A stretch of DNA of 64,000 bases from Hongsoonwoonella zoysiae (GTDB lineage Bacteria > Pseudomonadota > Alphaproteobacteria > Rhizobiales > Stappiaceae). A program made the position numbers and the translations under genes. Under the pieces are notes generated by a model, which saw only the letters and a list, made by a program, of their open reading frames with translations, did no database searches and was not told where the DNA came from. Every line of letters begins with the position of its first letter. The stretch's first letter is position 1. Below, one piece after another: positions 11,327 to 19,827 of the stretch. The stretch spans positions 806,001-870,000 of the forward strand of contig NZ_JABRXF010000002.1 of the NCBI RefSeq assembly GCF_013266695.1, given 5' to 3'.

Positions 11327-12757
11327 GTGCTTCCTCGCCAAAGACTGGTCGCGCTTGTCGTCGCCTGCGCCCTCTTCATGCAAACGCTCGATTCCACGAT
11401 ATTGGGCACCGCGTTGCCGGCAATCGGGAAAAGTTTTTCGATCGATCCCGTTCGCCTGCATCTGGCTATGACGTCCTATCTGATCGCGCTGGCCGTTTTC
11501 ATGCCAGTCAGCGGCTGGATTGCCGACCGTTTCGGCACGCGCAATGTGTTTCGTTGGGCGGTCGCGATATTTGTTCTGGCGTCGGTCGGTTGTGGCGCTG
11601 CGTCAAGTGTCGCCGAGCTCATTTTCATGCGTGTCGTTCAGGGGGTGGGCGGCGCCCTGATGGTGCCTGTCGCCCGGCTTGCATTGCTGCGCGCGGTTCC
11701 GAAATCTCAGCTCGTTCAGGCGATGACCTGGGTAACGGTGCCCGCGTTGATCGGTCCGGTGGTGGGTCCACCGCTCGGCGGTTTCCTGGTCACCTATGCC
11801 GAATGGCCCTGGATATTCTGGATAAACGTCCCCGTCGGCCTGCTCGGGGTCGGGCTTGCAACCCTCTATTTCGAGGACATTCGAGGAAAGGAGAAACCGC
11901 CTTTCGATCTGAAGGGTTTCTGCCTCTCCGCCGTTGCCATTTCGGGCCTATTGTTCGGGTCCGAACTGGTGCCCAATACCCATATTGCCGGACACACGGG
12001 CCATTTCCTGGTTGCGATCGGTTTGCTTTCGGGAATTGCCTATGTCCAACATGCGAATACAGCGTCCGCGCCGATCCTCGATCTGTCGCTGCTGAGAATT
12101 CCGACATTCCGTGTCAGCCTTTTCGGAGGATCTTTTTTCCGCTTCGGTATCGGGGCGATCCCATTCCTGTTGCCGCTGATGCTGCAGCAGGGATTCGGCA
12201 AGAGCGCAATAAACTCCGGCCTTATCACATTCGCCGCGGCGGCCGGCGCGATCTCGATGAAATTCGCCGCACCGCGCATATTGGCGCGGGCCGGATTCAG
12301 AAACGTGCTCAGCCTCAATGCACTGCTCGCAGCCATATCGATTGCAGCCTGCGCCGCTTTCTCGCCCCAAACACCGGCAGCTCTCATGATCGCGGTTCTT
12401 TTTATCGGCGGATTCTTTCGGTCGCTGCAATTTACCGCGTTGAACTCAATCGCATTTGCGGACCTGGACGATGCTGAGATGAGCCGCGCGACCGGCTTCA
12501 CCTCAATGGCACAGCAACTGTCATTGTCGATAGGGGTGAGCTTGGCCGCGCTGACACTTTCGGCGGCGTCTATGATTCGCGGTAACGAAGGCGCCGGCCC
12601 GCAGGACTATGCGATCGCATTTCTCGTCATCGCTGGCATCGTGCTCTTGTCCGCAATCTCATTTCTGACGCTGGACCGCGGTGCCGGGGCTTCGGTTTCA
12701 GGGCATGCGGCTACGGTGGGCGGAGCGTCTCGTCCCCCTTCCGACACAAGGGCTTAA
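11327..12757 (+). CDS. MFS drug-resistance transporter, DHA2 (14-TM) type
   Basis: 476 residues of mostly hydrophobic segments. The first helix carries the family pattern LFMQTLDSTILGTALPAI (motif D1-like) and the 2-3 loop has GWIADRFGTRNVF (motif A). Helix 5 holds a motif C-like stretch (PALIGPVVGPPLGGFLV), the antiporter signature. It would export small lipophilic compounds across the inner membrane by proton antiport. The start is the GTG at 11327; the upstream ribosome binding site is weak. No membrane-fusion partner is beside it, unlike EmrAB systems. It converges on rlmE with a one-base gap. Confidence 0.87.
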   Translation: MLPRQRLVALVVACALFMQTLDSTILGTALPAIGKSFSIDPVRLHLAMTSYLIALAVFMPVSGWIADRFGTRNVFRWAVAIFVLASVGCGAASSVAELIFMRVVQGVGGALMVPVARLALLRAVPKSQLVQAMTWVTVPALIGPVVGPPLGGFLVTYAEWPWIFWINVPVGLLGVGLATLYFEDIRGKEKPPFDLKGFCLSAVAISGLLFGSELVPNTHIAGHTGHFLVAIGLLSGIAYVQHANTASAPILDLSLLRIPTFRVSLFGGSFFRFGIGAIPFLLPLMLQQGFGKSAINSGLITFAAAAGAISMKFAAPRILARAGFRNVLSLNALLAAISIAACAAFSPQTPAALMIAVLFIGGFFRSLQFTALNSIAFADLDDAEMSRATGFTSMAQQLSLSIGVSLAALTLSAASMIRGNEGAGPQDYAIAFLVIAGIVLLSAISFLTLDRGAGASVSGHAATVGGASRPPSDTRA

Positions 12758-12758
12758 G

Positions 12759-13466
12759 TTACCCATTGCTGTCTCTGCACCCGCGAAATCCCTTGGCAAG
12801 AACATAAAGCTCAGGACTCTCCTTGCGGCTCGCCGGTGGCTTTACGTGAACGACGGAATGATAATCCTGCTTCAATTGGCGAAGCAGTTCATTCTCCGTG
12901 CCGCCACGAAAGACCTTGGACAGGAAATTGCCGCCTGGGGCAAGGTTCTCCCGGGCAAAATCCGCTGCGACCTCAAAGAGGTAAGTTGTCCGAAGATGGT
13001 CCGTCTTTCGATGACCCGTCGTCGGCGCGGCCATATCGGACAAGACAAGGTCGGGCTTGAGGCCGCCAAGTGCATCTATCAATGCTTGCGGCGCGTCGTC
13101 ATCCAGAAAGTCTTTCTTCAAGAGCGTCACACCGGGGATCGGTTCGACATCCAGATAATCGATGCCAACCACGAGCGGGGCCCCATCGATTGATCCGGTC
13201 ACATCGGCTGCAATCTGGCACCAACCGCCAGGGGCGGCGCCGAGATCCACGACACGTATCCCTGGCTTCAAAAGCTTATGTTTCTCGTCGATCTCCAACA
13301 GCTTGTATGCCGCGCGAGAGCGATAGCCGTCGATCTTCGAGCGCCGGACATAAGGATCGTTCAGATGGCGTTCGAGCCAGCGCGTGGAGGATTCCGTGCG
13401 CTTACCCGCCGTCTTGACGCGTTGATGAAGGCCGCGCTCGCCGCGACCCCGCCCTGAAGTGGTCAT
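12759..13466 (-). CDS. rlmE: 23S rRNA 2'-O-ribose methyltransferase RlmE
   Basis: 235 residues. RlmE (FtsJ/RrmJ) methylates U2552 of 23S rRNA in the large subunit. The SAM site is [15 protein letters not shown]; the catalytic K-D-K-E tetrad is visible in [36 protein letters not shown] and [15 protein letters not shown]. The start at 13466 follows GGAAAGG; a longer reading from 13544 would overlap the Ppx/GppA gene. It lies 22 bases downstream of the phosphatase gene, an arrangement familiar in rhizobia, so the two are probably cotranscribed. Confidence 0.95.
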   Translation of the reverse strand: MTTSGRGRGERGLHQRVKTAGKRTESSTRWLERHLNDPYVRRSKIDGYRSRAAYKLLEIDEKHKLLKPGIRVVDLGAAPGGWCQIAADVTGSIDGAPLVVGIDYLDVEPIPGVTLLKKDFLDDDAPQALIDALGGLKPDLVLSDMAAPTTGHRKTDHLRTTYLFEVAADFARENLAPGGNFLSKVFRGGTENELLRQLKQDYHSVVHVKPPASRKESPELYVLAKGFRGCRDSNG

Positions 13467-13488
13467 GAAACCTTTCCGGTTTGCCAGA

Positions 13489-15084
13489 TTATCTTTGCCG
13501 GCGCCTACCGTGCCATTTGCCGGGTCGCGATCTGCGCCAGACATCGTCGGCCGACATTAACTCCATGAGGATTCCCTCGCGCAAGCCCCTGTCGGCGACC
13601 CTGAGCCGCTGGCAGGTCCAGCGCCGGCGAATTGCCTCGAGAATTGCACAGCCGGCAAGTACGAGATCGGCACGATCCGCGCCGATGCAAGGGTTCTTCA
13701 CCCGCTCTTCGTAAGGCATCGACCGCAAACGATCTATCATCGCCGAAACGTCTTCATGGTCGAGCCACGCACCGTCCACCCGGCGGCGATCATAGCGCTT
13801 CAAGCCGAAATGCACACCCGCGAGCGTCGTCACCGTGCCCGAAGTGCCCAGCATGTGAACCTTGCCGGAGCAAATCGCTTCCGTCAGTTGCTCACCGAGA
13901 GCGAAAGATTCCAGATGGGCCGCCGCGTCCCCCACCATCGCTTCGAAGACATCCACCGTGACGTTCCGCCCACCATGGCGCTCGGCCAGATTGACTACAC
14001 CCACAGGAAGCGAAATCCATGCGCGTATGAATTTCGTCAAGGCGTAGCCCCGCGCTCCGCAGCGGTTGCGCAAGTCAAGCCAGACGATCTCCGAGGAGCC
14101 GCCGCCAATATCGAAGAGCACGACGCCGTCGGCCTCCGGATCCACTAGCGATGCGCATCCGGCGACCGCCAACCGGGCTTCAGTTTCCCGCGAAACGATC
14201 TCAAGGGAAAGACCCGTCTGATCGCGCACGCGGTCGATAAATCTTTCACCGTTCTCAGCGGCCCGGCACGCTTCGGTCGCGATCAGGCGAAACCTTTCAA
14301 CACCGCGTTGGATGAGCTTGTCCCGGCAACAGTCGAGCGCCTCGACGGCACGGTCCATCGCCTCGTTGGAAAGTCTCCGTGTATGTCCAAGCCCCTCGCC
14401 AAGGCGAACGATTTTGGAAAAAGCATCAACGACCCTGAACCCGCGCGTTTCCGGGCGCGCCACCAGCAAGCGGCAGTTGTTCGTCCCGAGATCGAGTGCG
14501 GCATATAGAGGCGTCTGCCTGCGTGCGTCTTCAGCTTCCCTGCCCTTCTCCGCGCTCGTGGGAGAATGCCCGGAATTCCTGCCGTTGAGATACCGCGATT
14601 TGGAAATCGCGGCGCTTTCCTCATTCCCGCGGTATTCCGCACACTCTGCGGCCATTTCCTTGCTTGCATGCCCATTGATGACATGCCCGTCGTCCACCAC
14701 GCGGGGACGGGCGGAATCGGGCAAGGATTTGCGATTTGAGTTTCCGGAATGGGCAGGTGCAGCCTTGCAAGGCCCTGCAGACGACGGCTGAGCCTGCGAG
14801 TTCTCCGGGATCTCGGAGAATTGCTCCGCTCTGCGCTCGGCCCTGTTCGGACGGCGCCGACGCCTCTTCTTTCTTGACTGCCTCGTGCCCGATCCGCCCG
14901 GAGCCGCATGGACGGACAAGCCACCCGCGGTTGCCGGTTGCGGAGCCTCGGTCAGACGTCCGCCATCCGCCCATTGCCTCTTGTGAGGCCCTCGTCGCGA
15001 TGGTTTGCGTCCATCATCCGATGTCTCCGCGGTATCGGGCACAGACCGGAATATCTCCGGCCCGATTTCGCCCGTGTCGCTCAC
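13489..15084 (-). CDS. Ppx/GppA-family exopolyphosphatase/guanosine pentaphosphatase with basic N-terminal extension
   Basis: 531 residues from a GTG at 15084, chosen because GAGGG lies six bases upstream; reading from 15288 gives an implausible Cys-rich leader. Residues 1-185 are low-complexity and rich in Arg, Ser and Pro ([20 protein letters not shown]), a hydrophilic extension seen in rhizobial members. The phosphatase core then shows the two actin-fold phosphate motifs, [16 protein letters not shown] and [17 protein letters not shown]. It hydrolyses polyphosphate or pppGpp; which one cannot be told from sequence. RlmE follows directly. Confidence 0.9.
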   Translation of the reverse strand: MSDTGEIGPEIFRSVPDTAETSDDGRKPSRRGPHKRQWADGGRLTEAPQPATAGGLSVHAAPGGSGTRQSRKKRRRRRPNRAERRAEQFSEIPENSQAQPSSAGPCKAAPAHSGNSNRKSLPDSARPRVVDDGHVINGHASKEMAAECAEYRGNEESAAISKSRYLNGRNSGHSPTSAEKGREAEDARRQTPLYAALDLGTNNCRLLVARPETRGFRVVDAFSKIVRLGEGLGHTRRLSNEAMDRAVEALDCCRDKLIQRGVERFRLIATEACRAAENGERFIDRVRDQTGLSLEIVSRETEARLAVAGCASLVDPEADGVVLFDIGGGSSEIVWLDLRNRCGARGYALTKFIRAWISLPVGVVNLAERHGGRNVTVDVFEAMVGDAAAHLESFALGEQLTEAICSGKVHMLGTSGTVTTLAGVHFGLKRYDRRRVDGAWLDHEDVSAMIDRLRSMPYEERVKNPCIGADRADLVLAGCAILEAIRRRWTCQRLRVADRGLREGILMELMSADDVWRRSRPGKWHGRRRQR

Positions 15085-15282
15085 TTCAAGCCCTCGGCAG
15101 CGCTCCTTTAAAGCGCCGCCCTCCAATCTATAGTTGACGTGAGTGTAGCAGCTTGCGCCCATTGAGCAAATCCAACATGCGGATCTCAGATGGAAGCGCG
15201 AGTGTTGGACATGCCTGTCTATTTGGCACCGCCACCGTTTTGCACAGGCGTTTGGAGCGCACGAAAAATTCGCCGCACGGTG

Positions 15283-15312
15283 TTGCATCGGCCCAGCCGA
15301 TTTGTATATAAC
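15283..15312 (+). promoter_or_regulatory. Candidate sigma70-type promoter of the tRNA gene
   Basis: TTGCAT at 15283-15288 and TATAAC at 15307-15312 are spaced 18 bases apart and end 50 bases before the tRNA. The rest of the 278-base gap between the divergent Ppx/GppA gene and the tRNA shows nothing else. Confidence 0.45.
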
Positions 15313-15362
15313 AACGCCATCGGCACCGCGGACGTCTTCTTCCCGCGCATTGCCTCTTACAC

Positions 15363-15436
15363 TGGGGAATAGGTTAACGGTAGACCCGCGGACTCTGACT
15401 CCGTTAGTCCTGGTTCGAATCCAGGTTCCCCAGCCA
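15363..15436 (+). tRNA. tRNA-Gln(CTG)
   Basis: A complete 74-base cloverleaf folds by hand. The acceptor stem TGGGGAA pairs with TTCCCCA and is followed by G and an encoded CCA. The D stem is GGTT/GACC, and the anticodon stem is GCGGA/TCCGT with loop CTCTGAC, giving anticodon CTG, which reads CAG. The T arm is CCTGG-TTCGAAT-CCAGG. The TGGGG acceptor start is typical of tRNA-Gln. It marks the left edge of the decaying accessory region. Confidence 0.97.
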
Positions 15437-15445
15437 TCTTACCGA

Positions 15446-15833
15446 GACATCACAATAATCTAGCGAATCTCCCTCCGCTTCGCTCCAATCCCCCTCCGCC
15501 GAATTCCGAGAAGAGGCAATAGGATGGTTGGACGCAAAATCGGCCAGCTTCGAATGGGCGGTGAAGCAGGATTCGGCTGCGAAAAAACGGTCATGCTTGC
15601 GATCCGGCCGATATCTTCGCCGTCTCGCAACTGACCGCGAGCCGCCGTTAGTGCATTCCCGCAAACCAATTCCACAGCACGGCGATAGTCCTCGATAGTT
15701 GCCTTCACAGGTACTTGGCCAGTCGCCTGGAGTTTGCCTCTTTTCGAGGGATCATCCCCGATGTGTAGACCATGTTGCCCAGACGTAGAGCCGGTACATA
15801 GTTGCCCTGCGGGATCGGCATCGAAGCGCTCAT
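15446..15833 (-). pseudogene. RidA (YjgF/UK114) family protein, multiply frameshifted
   Basis: RidA enzymes hydrolyse reactive imines released by PLP enzymes. The ATG at 15833 overlaps the aminotransferase stop (ATGA), so the two were translationally coupled. The first frame gives GNYVPALRLGNMVYTSGMIP, the RidA N-terminus, but stops at 15705. The second frame continues GKLQATGQVPVKATIEDYRR through GRIASMTVF, and a third continues AAESCFTAHSKLADFASN. The remaining tail returns to another frame (LFSEFGGGG) and stops near 15450, beside the tRNA. At least three indels are needed, so no full RidA can be made. An intact RidA of another subgroup lies at 53585-53974. Confidence 0.82.
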
Positions 15834-17047
15834 TTGCGGTACCTTTCGACGAGAAGAGCCAGGCGCTCGACTGCGGCGACCGCGGCTTCGTGATCCTGCG
15901 AGAAGTTCAACCGCACGCTGTTTGCGGTATGGGGGCTGAACTCTGTCCCCGGCGTAACGATAACTCCCGCCTGAAGGCGAAGAATTTTGACAAAATCGGA
16001 ATAGCTCACCGCGAGGTCAGGCAGTTGCGGAAACAAATAACTGCCTGCCATCGAGGGTCGCACGAAGGCGCCTTCCATGCCGCGCAGCACATTGACCAAG
16101 CCATCGCGAATAGCCTGATGCTTGCGGATGCGCTCTTCCAACCAGCCAACCGGCTCGTCAAACCAGCCACGCAGGACAGCCTGACTGTAGCCCGCCGCCC
16201 GAAGGCTGACGATGGCCTGAAGCTTCTCCATCCGGGCGATAATCCTGGACGACCCAAAGGCGACACCGAGCCGATAGCCCGAAAGCGATTCGGTCTTCGA
16301 CGGCCCCATAATGGTGATGACGTTTTCCGGATTGACGGCTTGCGCCCGGAAATGCGTGTAAGATGTACCCGTGTAGCGCAGGCGTGAATAAAGCTGGTCG
16401 ACGATAACGATGGCGCCGTATTTTTCAGCAAGATCGGCAATCCGTGAAATCTCGCGGGCGGAATAAACAACGCCCGTCGGATTGTTGGGATTGGAAAACA
16501 GGAACACGCGGGCTCCTGCCTTGAACGCTTCTTCAAGCTGGTCAAGATCAAGGCCAGCCTCGCTTTCCGAGGCCTGCTTATAGTTCATCTGGACCGGAAT
16601 CATTTCGCCTTCAAAAAACTCGACCAGTTTTCGGTTCGCGAAATAGTCGGGCTGAACTATCGCAACCTTGTCGCCTCGGTCGACGGTTGAGGCGATGGCG
16701 AGAAACAGGGCTCCTTGGGTCCCGGGCGTCACGATCAAACCATCAAAGGCATCAACCGGAGCGCCCGTGAAGTCCGCCAGTCTGGGGGCGACAAGCGAGC
16801 GAATATCCAGATCGCCACGATACTCCGTATAGGCTTGGCTCCCGCCCCGTTCGACACCCGCTGTAAAGAGGTCGAAAGCACCTGGTGTCGGCTCATGAGC
16901 GTCGACATCACCGTGCGAGAAATCGACCACGCGCCCGGCTAGCTTGCCTCCCTTTAACAGCAGCTCAACGTGTTGAGCGTTCTGCCGCGTCTCCTGCCCG
17001 GGTGCCTCGTCTGTACCCAACTTGTTGAACTTGGTTTCGATTGCCAT
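15830..17047 (-). CDS. PLP-dependent class I/II aminotransferase
   Basis: 405 residues from ATG 17047, with GAGGAG five bases upstream. Fold-type I features are in order: TPGTQGALFLAIAS (cofactor-phosphate region), FLFSNPNNPTGVVYS (NPxxPTG loop with the PLP-ring Asn), AIVIVDQLYSRLRY (Asp that bonds the pyridine N), GPSKTESLSGYRLG with the Schiff-base Lys in SKTES, and the carboxylate-binding Arg in NSVRLNFSQ. It transfers an amino group between an unidentified amino acid and a 2-oxo acid. Downstream is a broken RidA partner and upstream a divergent broken LysR gene, so the enzyme is intact while both accessory genes are lost. Confidence 0.88.
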   Translation of the reverse strand: MAIETKFNKLGTDEAPGQETRQNAQHVELLLKGGKLAGRVVDFSHGDVDAHEPTPGAFDLFTAGVERGGSQAYTEYRGDLDIRSLVAPRLADFTGAPVDAFDGLIVTPGTQGALFLAIASTVDRGDKVAIVQPDYFANRKLVEFFEGEMIPVQMNYKQASESEAGLDLDQLEEAFKAGARVFLFSNPNNPTGVVYSAREISRIADLAEKYGAIVIVDQLYSRLRYTGTSYTHFRAQAVNPENVITIMGPSKTESLSGYRLGVAFGSSRIIARMEKLQAIVSLRAAGYSQAVLRGWFDEPVGWLEERIRKHQAIRDGLVNVLRGMEGAFVRPSMAGSYLFPQLPDLAVSYSDFVKILRLQAGVIVTPGTEFSPHTANSVRLNFSQDHEAAVAAVERLALLVERYRK

Positions 17048-17142
17048 GCCGGCTCCTCGCAAAACAGGGTCGTTTTCAAGAATGAAATGTTGTTAGAACG
17101 AAATCAAAAGAAGGAAAATATTGTTTTTAGCATCTTTAAAAG

Positions 17143-18024
17143 ATGGATATTTTATCTATGAATACCCGCTTTCTCGAAAGTTTCGTAGTCATAGCCGAGT
17201 GTGGCTCGATAGCCGAGGCATCCCGACGATTGAACGTCACTCCGGCTGCCCTGGCTCAACAATTGCGGGCACTGGAAAAAGACCTGGGGCATAAGCTGAT
17301 CCAGCGCGCCGGGCGAACAGTGCGGCCCACCGCCTCCGGGTTGGCGGTGCTGCGCCATGCGCGCCCATTGATCGACGGCATCCGAGACCTTCACACCATC
17401 GCCGCCGGTGACGAACCCGAGGGAAGGCTGCGCATCGGAGCCACAGCCACCGCGATGACCGGCTTGATGCCCGAGCTTGTTGCCGGTTTGCGAAAGCGTC
17501 ACCCGAAAATCGAGTTCTTCCTGCGTCCCGATTCATCGGTAAATCTCTATCACAGCGTGCTGGCTGGAGAACTCGACGCGGCTGTAATCGTTCGTCCGCA
17601 CTTCGTTATCCCGAAATCAATTGGATGGCTCACCTAACGCAAAGAGCCGCTGGTGCTAATCGCGCCGGAAGGCATGAACCTGAGCGAACCTCACGCTGTA
17701 CTCTCGGAACAGGTCTTCATCAGATATGACCGCAATCAGTGGGGCGACCAGATTGTTGACCGCTATCTTCGCGCGCACGGTCTGGCGGTGAAGGAATGGC
17801 TGGAGCTGGATACGCTGGATGCGATCGCCGCTCTCGTCAGCCGGGGGCTGGGCGTTGCAATTCTGCCTGACTGGCCGCCAACCTGGCCCGAAGGGCTGCC
17901 CTTGGAAAAAAAGATTTTGCAAGACGGCGAGGCGCGGGAAGTCGGAATTCTGTGGAACACTTCGACGGCCCAGATCGCCGCCGTAAATGCGCTCGTCGAC
18001 TTCTGTAGCGGCAAAAATCCGTGA
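17143..18024 (+). pseudogene. LysR-family regulator interrupted by an in-frame stop
   Basis: The frame starts at 17143 or 17158 (MNTRFLESFVVIAECGSI). The LysR helix-turn-helix is intact (SIAEASRRLNVTPAALAQQL), and the effector domain begins (GRLRIGATATAMTGLMPELV). A TAA at 17635-17637 ends the protein after 164 residues. The same frame continues without another stop to 18024 (KEPLVLIAPEGMNL through GLGVAILPDWPP), the rest of a normal 290-residue LysR. This is a single nonsense mutation with no frameshift, so it looks recent. The gene is divergent from the aminotransferase, whose regulator it probably was. The short product keeps the DNA-binding part but lacks most of the ligand domain. Confidence 0.85.
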
Positions 18025-18285
18025 CCTAAAATAGTTGGCGCACTCGGTGGGAATGGACAAGCAAATGAGAGAGCCGACAACATCCCGCAAAGGCGCTGAC
18101 CGTTCGCCGAGCCTTGGCGCGCAGCAACACCTTGAGCTTTGAAAAAGCGTTCTCGCTCGGATCGAAGCCCAGGCTGTAGGGCGGCAGAAATATTAGGGTC
18201 GCGCGCGGACCCTTTCTATTGCGTCGCGCACGCCGGCACCCTTGTAGGCCGGCGGATGGCGATGATGAACGACGTCACCCGTCGG
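18025..18285 (-). pseudogene. IS630-family transposase, C-terminal remnant
   Basis: The minus-strand frames carry the end of an IS630 transposase in pieces. They are KGAGVRDAIERVRA, then after a shift IFLPPYSLGFDPSENAFSKL (family norm LPPYSPDLNPIE with the catalytic Glu), then KVLLRAKARRTVSAF, and after another shift LSIPTECANYFR. Similarity ends just past the LysR stop. No N-terminal transposase domain or inverted terminal repeat was found, so the element cannot move by itself. Confidence 0.75.
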
Positions 18286-18404
18286 GTAGTAGACGCCAGT
18301 CACGCCGCCTATGCCGATCGTTATGAATTCCTCCGCCACGCCTGCGGCAGGGCCATCACGGCGGCTACGGCTGCCGCAGTGAGCAACGACTTGATATTGG
18401 ACAA
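18283..18404 (-). pseudogene. TAXI-family TRAP transporter receptor, N-terminal stub
   Basis: From a TTG at 18404, with AGGGAGA upstream, the minus strand encodes a signal-peptide-like start (LSNIKSLLTAAAVAAVMALP). After a one-base shift it gives AEEFITIGIGGVTGVYYPTG, the diagnostic N-terminus of TAXI solute receptors, which bind dicarboxylate-type ligands in the periplasm for TRAP transporters. Directly after YYPTG the same frame runs into the IS630 remnant, so the gene was cut there. No TRAP membrane subunit is nearby. Confidence 0.72.
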
Positions 18405-18815
18405 CAATTCGTATCTCCCTCTGGCCTACTTTCGTTTCCTGTGTCGCGCGTTTCGGCTTGCACCTGTTTGCAACTGCGGGCTTTCACGTGACGCGAACTT
18501 CAGGTGGTGAGCTGGACAGGTCTTCCCTCATCAGCACCCACCTGGATGGGCACGGTCCCCAGGCTCCGCGCCAAACCGCTCGAATACCAGCCGGTGCGCA
18601 AAAGGACTGAACCGGTTGAGGACCTTCAAGCTTCTGCCCGGATCCAATCGATTTCCTCGAAAAAATTGTACGCAACGGCAAGTGTGCCTCCTGCCGGCTT
18701 TGGCAACGCAATGACCACGCCATGAAGCCGCCGAAGGCGTCCTGTTGCCATGCACAGAGATATCCGCCGCTTGCGGAATTCCTTGCAGTGATTGCGTGTT
18801 TAACATCGTGAAGAA
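18405..18815. other. Unassigned degenerate region
   Basis: There is no intact gene in these 410 bases. On the minus strand one frame gives GVVIALPKPAGGTLAVAYNF, runs on to DWIRAEA and stops. The same frame resumes with TGSVLLRTGWYSSGLARSLG up to GRPVQLTT. These stretches look like decayed protein-coding DNA, but I do not recognise the family. Confidence 0.4.
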
Positions 18816-18851
18816 TTGGCAGAAATATCATAATCGGTTAATTTCCTGCCA
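18816..18851. promoter_or_regulatory. 36-bp imperfect palindrome upstream of the GlxA-type regulator (site A)
   Basis: Begins TTGGCAGAAAT and ends AATTTCCTGCCA, with the centre ATCATAATCGGTT. It matches site B at 21927-21962 in 30 of 36 positions at identical length. It ends 14 bases before the regulator's ATG, a position suited to autoregulation. Confidence 0.6.
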
Positions 18852-18864
18852 GAGGTGACCGAAT

Positions 18865-19812
18865 ATGACAAAAGTGATCGCATTGGCCTTTGAAGGCGTT
18901 CAGCTTCTCGACATCACCGGCCCGCTCCAGGTGTTTTCATCTGCCTCTTCCCTGGGCGGGCATGCAGCTTACGAGACAGAAATCGCCTCCTTGTCCGGCG
19001 GGCCAGTTCGCAGCAGCGCAGGGATCGTTCTTCAAACAATTCCGGTTTGCGAAATATCAGGCTTTGAGGCGATGACTTTGCTCATCCCCGGTGGCCCCGG
19101 GATACGCCGGATGGAGGCCAAAACTCGCGATGAGTTGTCCTCAATTATCCGGAAGGCCGCTGCTGAAAATGCACGGATCGTGTCGGTGTGCAGCGGGGCT
19201 CTTTTGTTGGCACGCACCGGCTTGCTCGACGGCGGCACGGCGACGACGCATTGGCGCTGGTGCGAAAAGCTGGCGCGAGAGCACCCCGAGATCCGCGTTG
19301 ATCACGACGCGATTTTCTCACGCATAAACGCCAAACTGTGGACATCGGCAGGTGTTACCGCGGGCATCGACCTCGCGCTTGCCCTGATCGAAGAAGACCA
19401 CGGACGCTCGCTGAGCCTCGCCGTCGCGCGCGAACTTGTCGTTTTTTTGCGCCGCCACGGCGGCCAAGCTCAATTCAGCGCCTCGCTGCTCAGGCAAAGC
19501 GCGACCGAAAAAGGCGAGTTCGACGCTCTCCACGCGTGGATTCTGGAGCGGCTGGACCAGCGCCTGAGTGTCGAAGCTCTCGCGGCGCATTGCTGCATGT
19601 CGCCGCGCAGCTTTGCCCGGCGTTACAAGGCCGCGACCGGGCGCACACCCGCCAAGGCTGTCGAAGCTATGCGGATCGAAGCGGCAGCCCGTTTCATCGG
19701 CGAGACTTCTTTGTCCATCCCGCAGATCGCGACCCGTTGCGGCTTCGCATCGCGGACGCATCTCGTACAAGCCTGGAAACGTCAGTTGCGCGGCAGCTTT
19801 CCACGACGTTAG
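18865..19812 (+). CDS. GlxA-family transcriptional regulator (DJ-1/PfpI domain + AraC HTH)
   Basis: 315 residues. Residues 1-165 form an amidotransferase-like DJ-1/PfpI domain with the elbow Cys in IVSVCSGALLLARTGLLDGG; in this family it is usually a sensor, not an enzyme. Residues 220-310 are an AraC double helix-turn-helix (LSVEALAAHCCMSPRSFARR and ISIPQIATRCGF-like positions, seen as LSIPQIATRCGFASRTHLVQ). Such regulators often control arginine, glycine-betaine, choline or nitrile-related catabolism. Site A lies just upstream, and a matching site B lies past the hydroxyacid dehydrogenase/DJ-1 genes, so it probably controls itself and that cluster. Confidence 0.9.
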   Translation: MTKVIALAFEGVQLLDITGPLQVFSSASSLGGHAAYETEIASLSGGPVRSSAGIVLQTIPVCEISGFEAMTLLIPGGPGIRRMEAKTRDELSSIIRKAAAENARIVSVCSGALLLARTGLLDGGTATTHWRWCEKLAREHPEIRVDHDAIFSRINAKLWTSAGVTAGIDLALALIEEDHGRSLSLAVARELVVFLRRHGGQAQFSASLLRQSATEKGEFDALHAWILERLDQRLSVEALAAHCCMSPRSFARRYKAATGRTPAKAVEAMRIEAAARFIGETSLSIPQIATRCGFASRTHLVQAWKRQLRGSFPRR

Positions 19813-19827
19813 TCGGCAGCGGTTTCG

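Noticed and set aside
15404-15664. Minus-strand frame ending in LGNLDSNQD
   Set aside because: Its end is the reverse complement of the tRNA-Gln gene, a well-known false translation. Only its middle part is real, as one segment of the RidA remnant.
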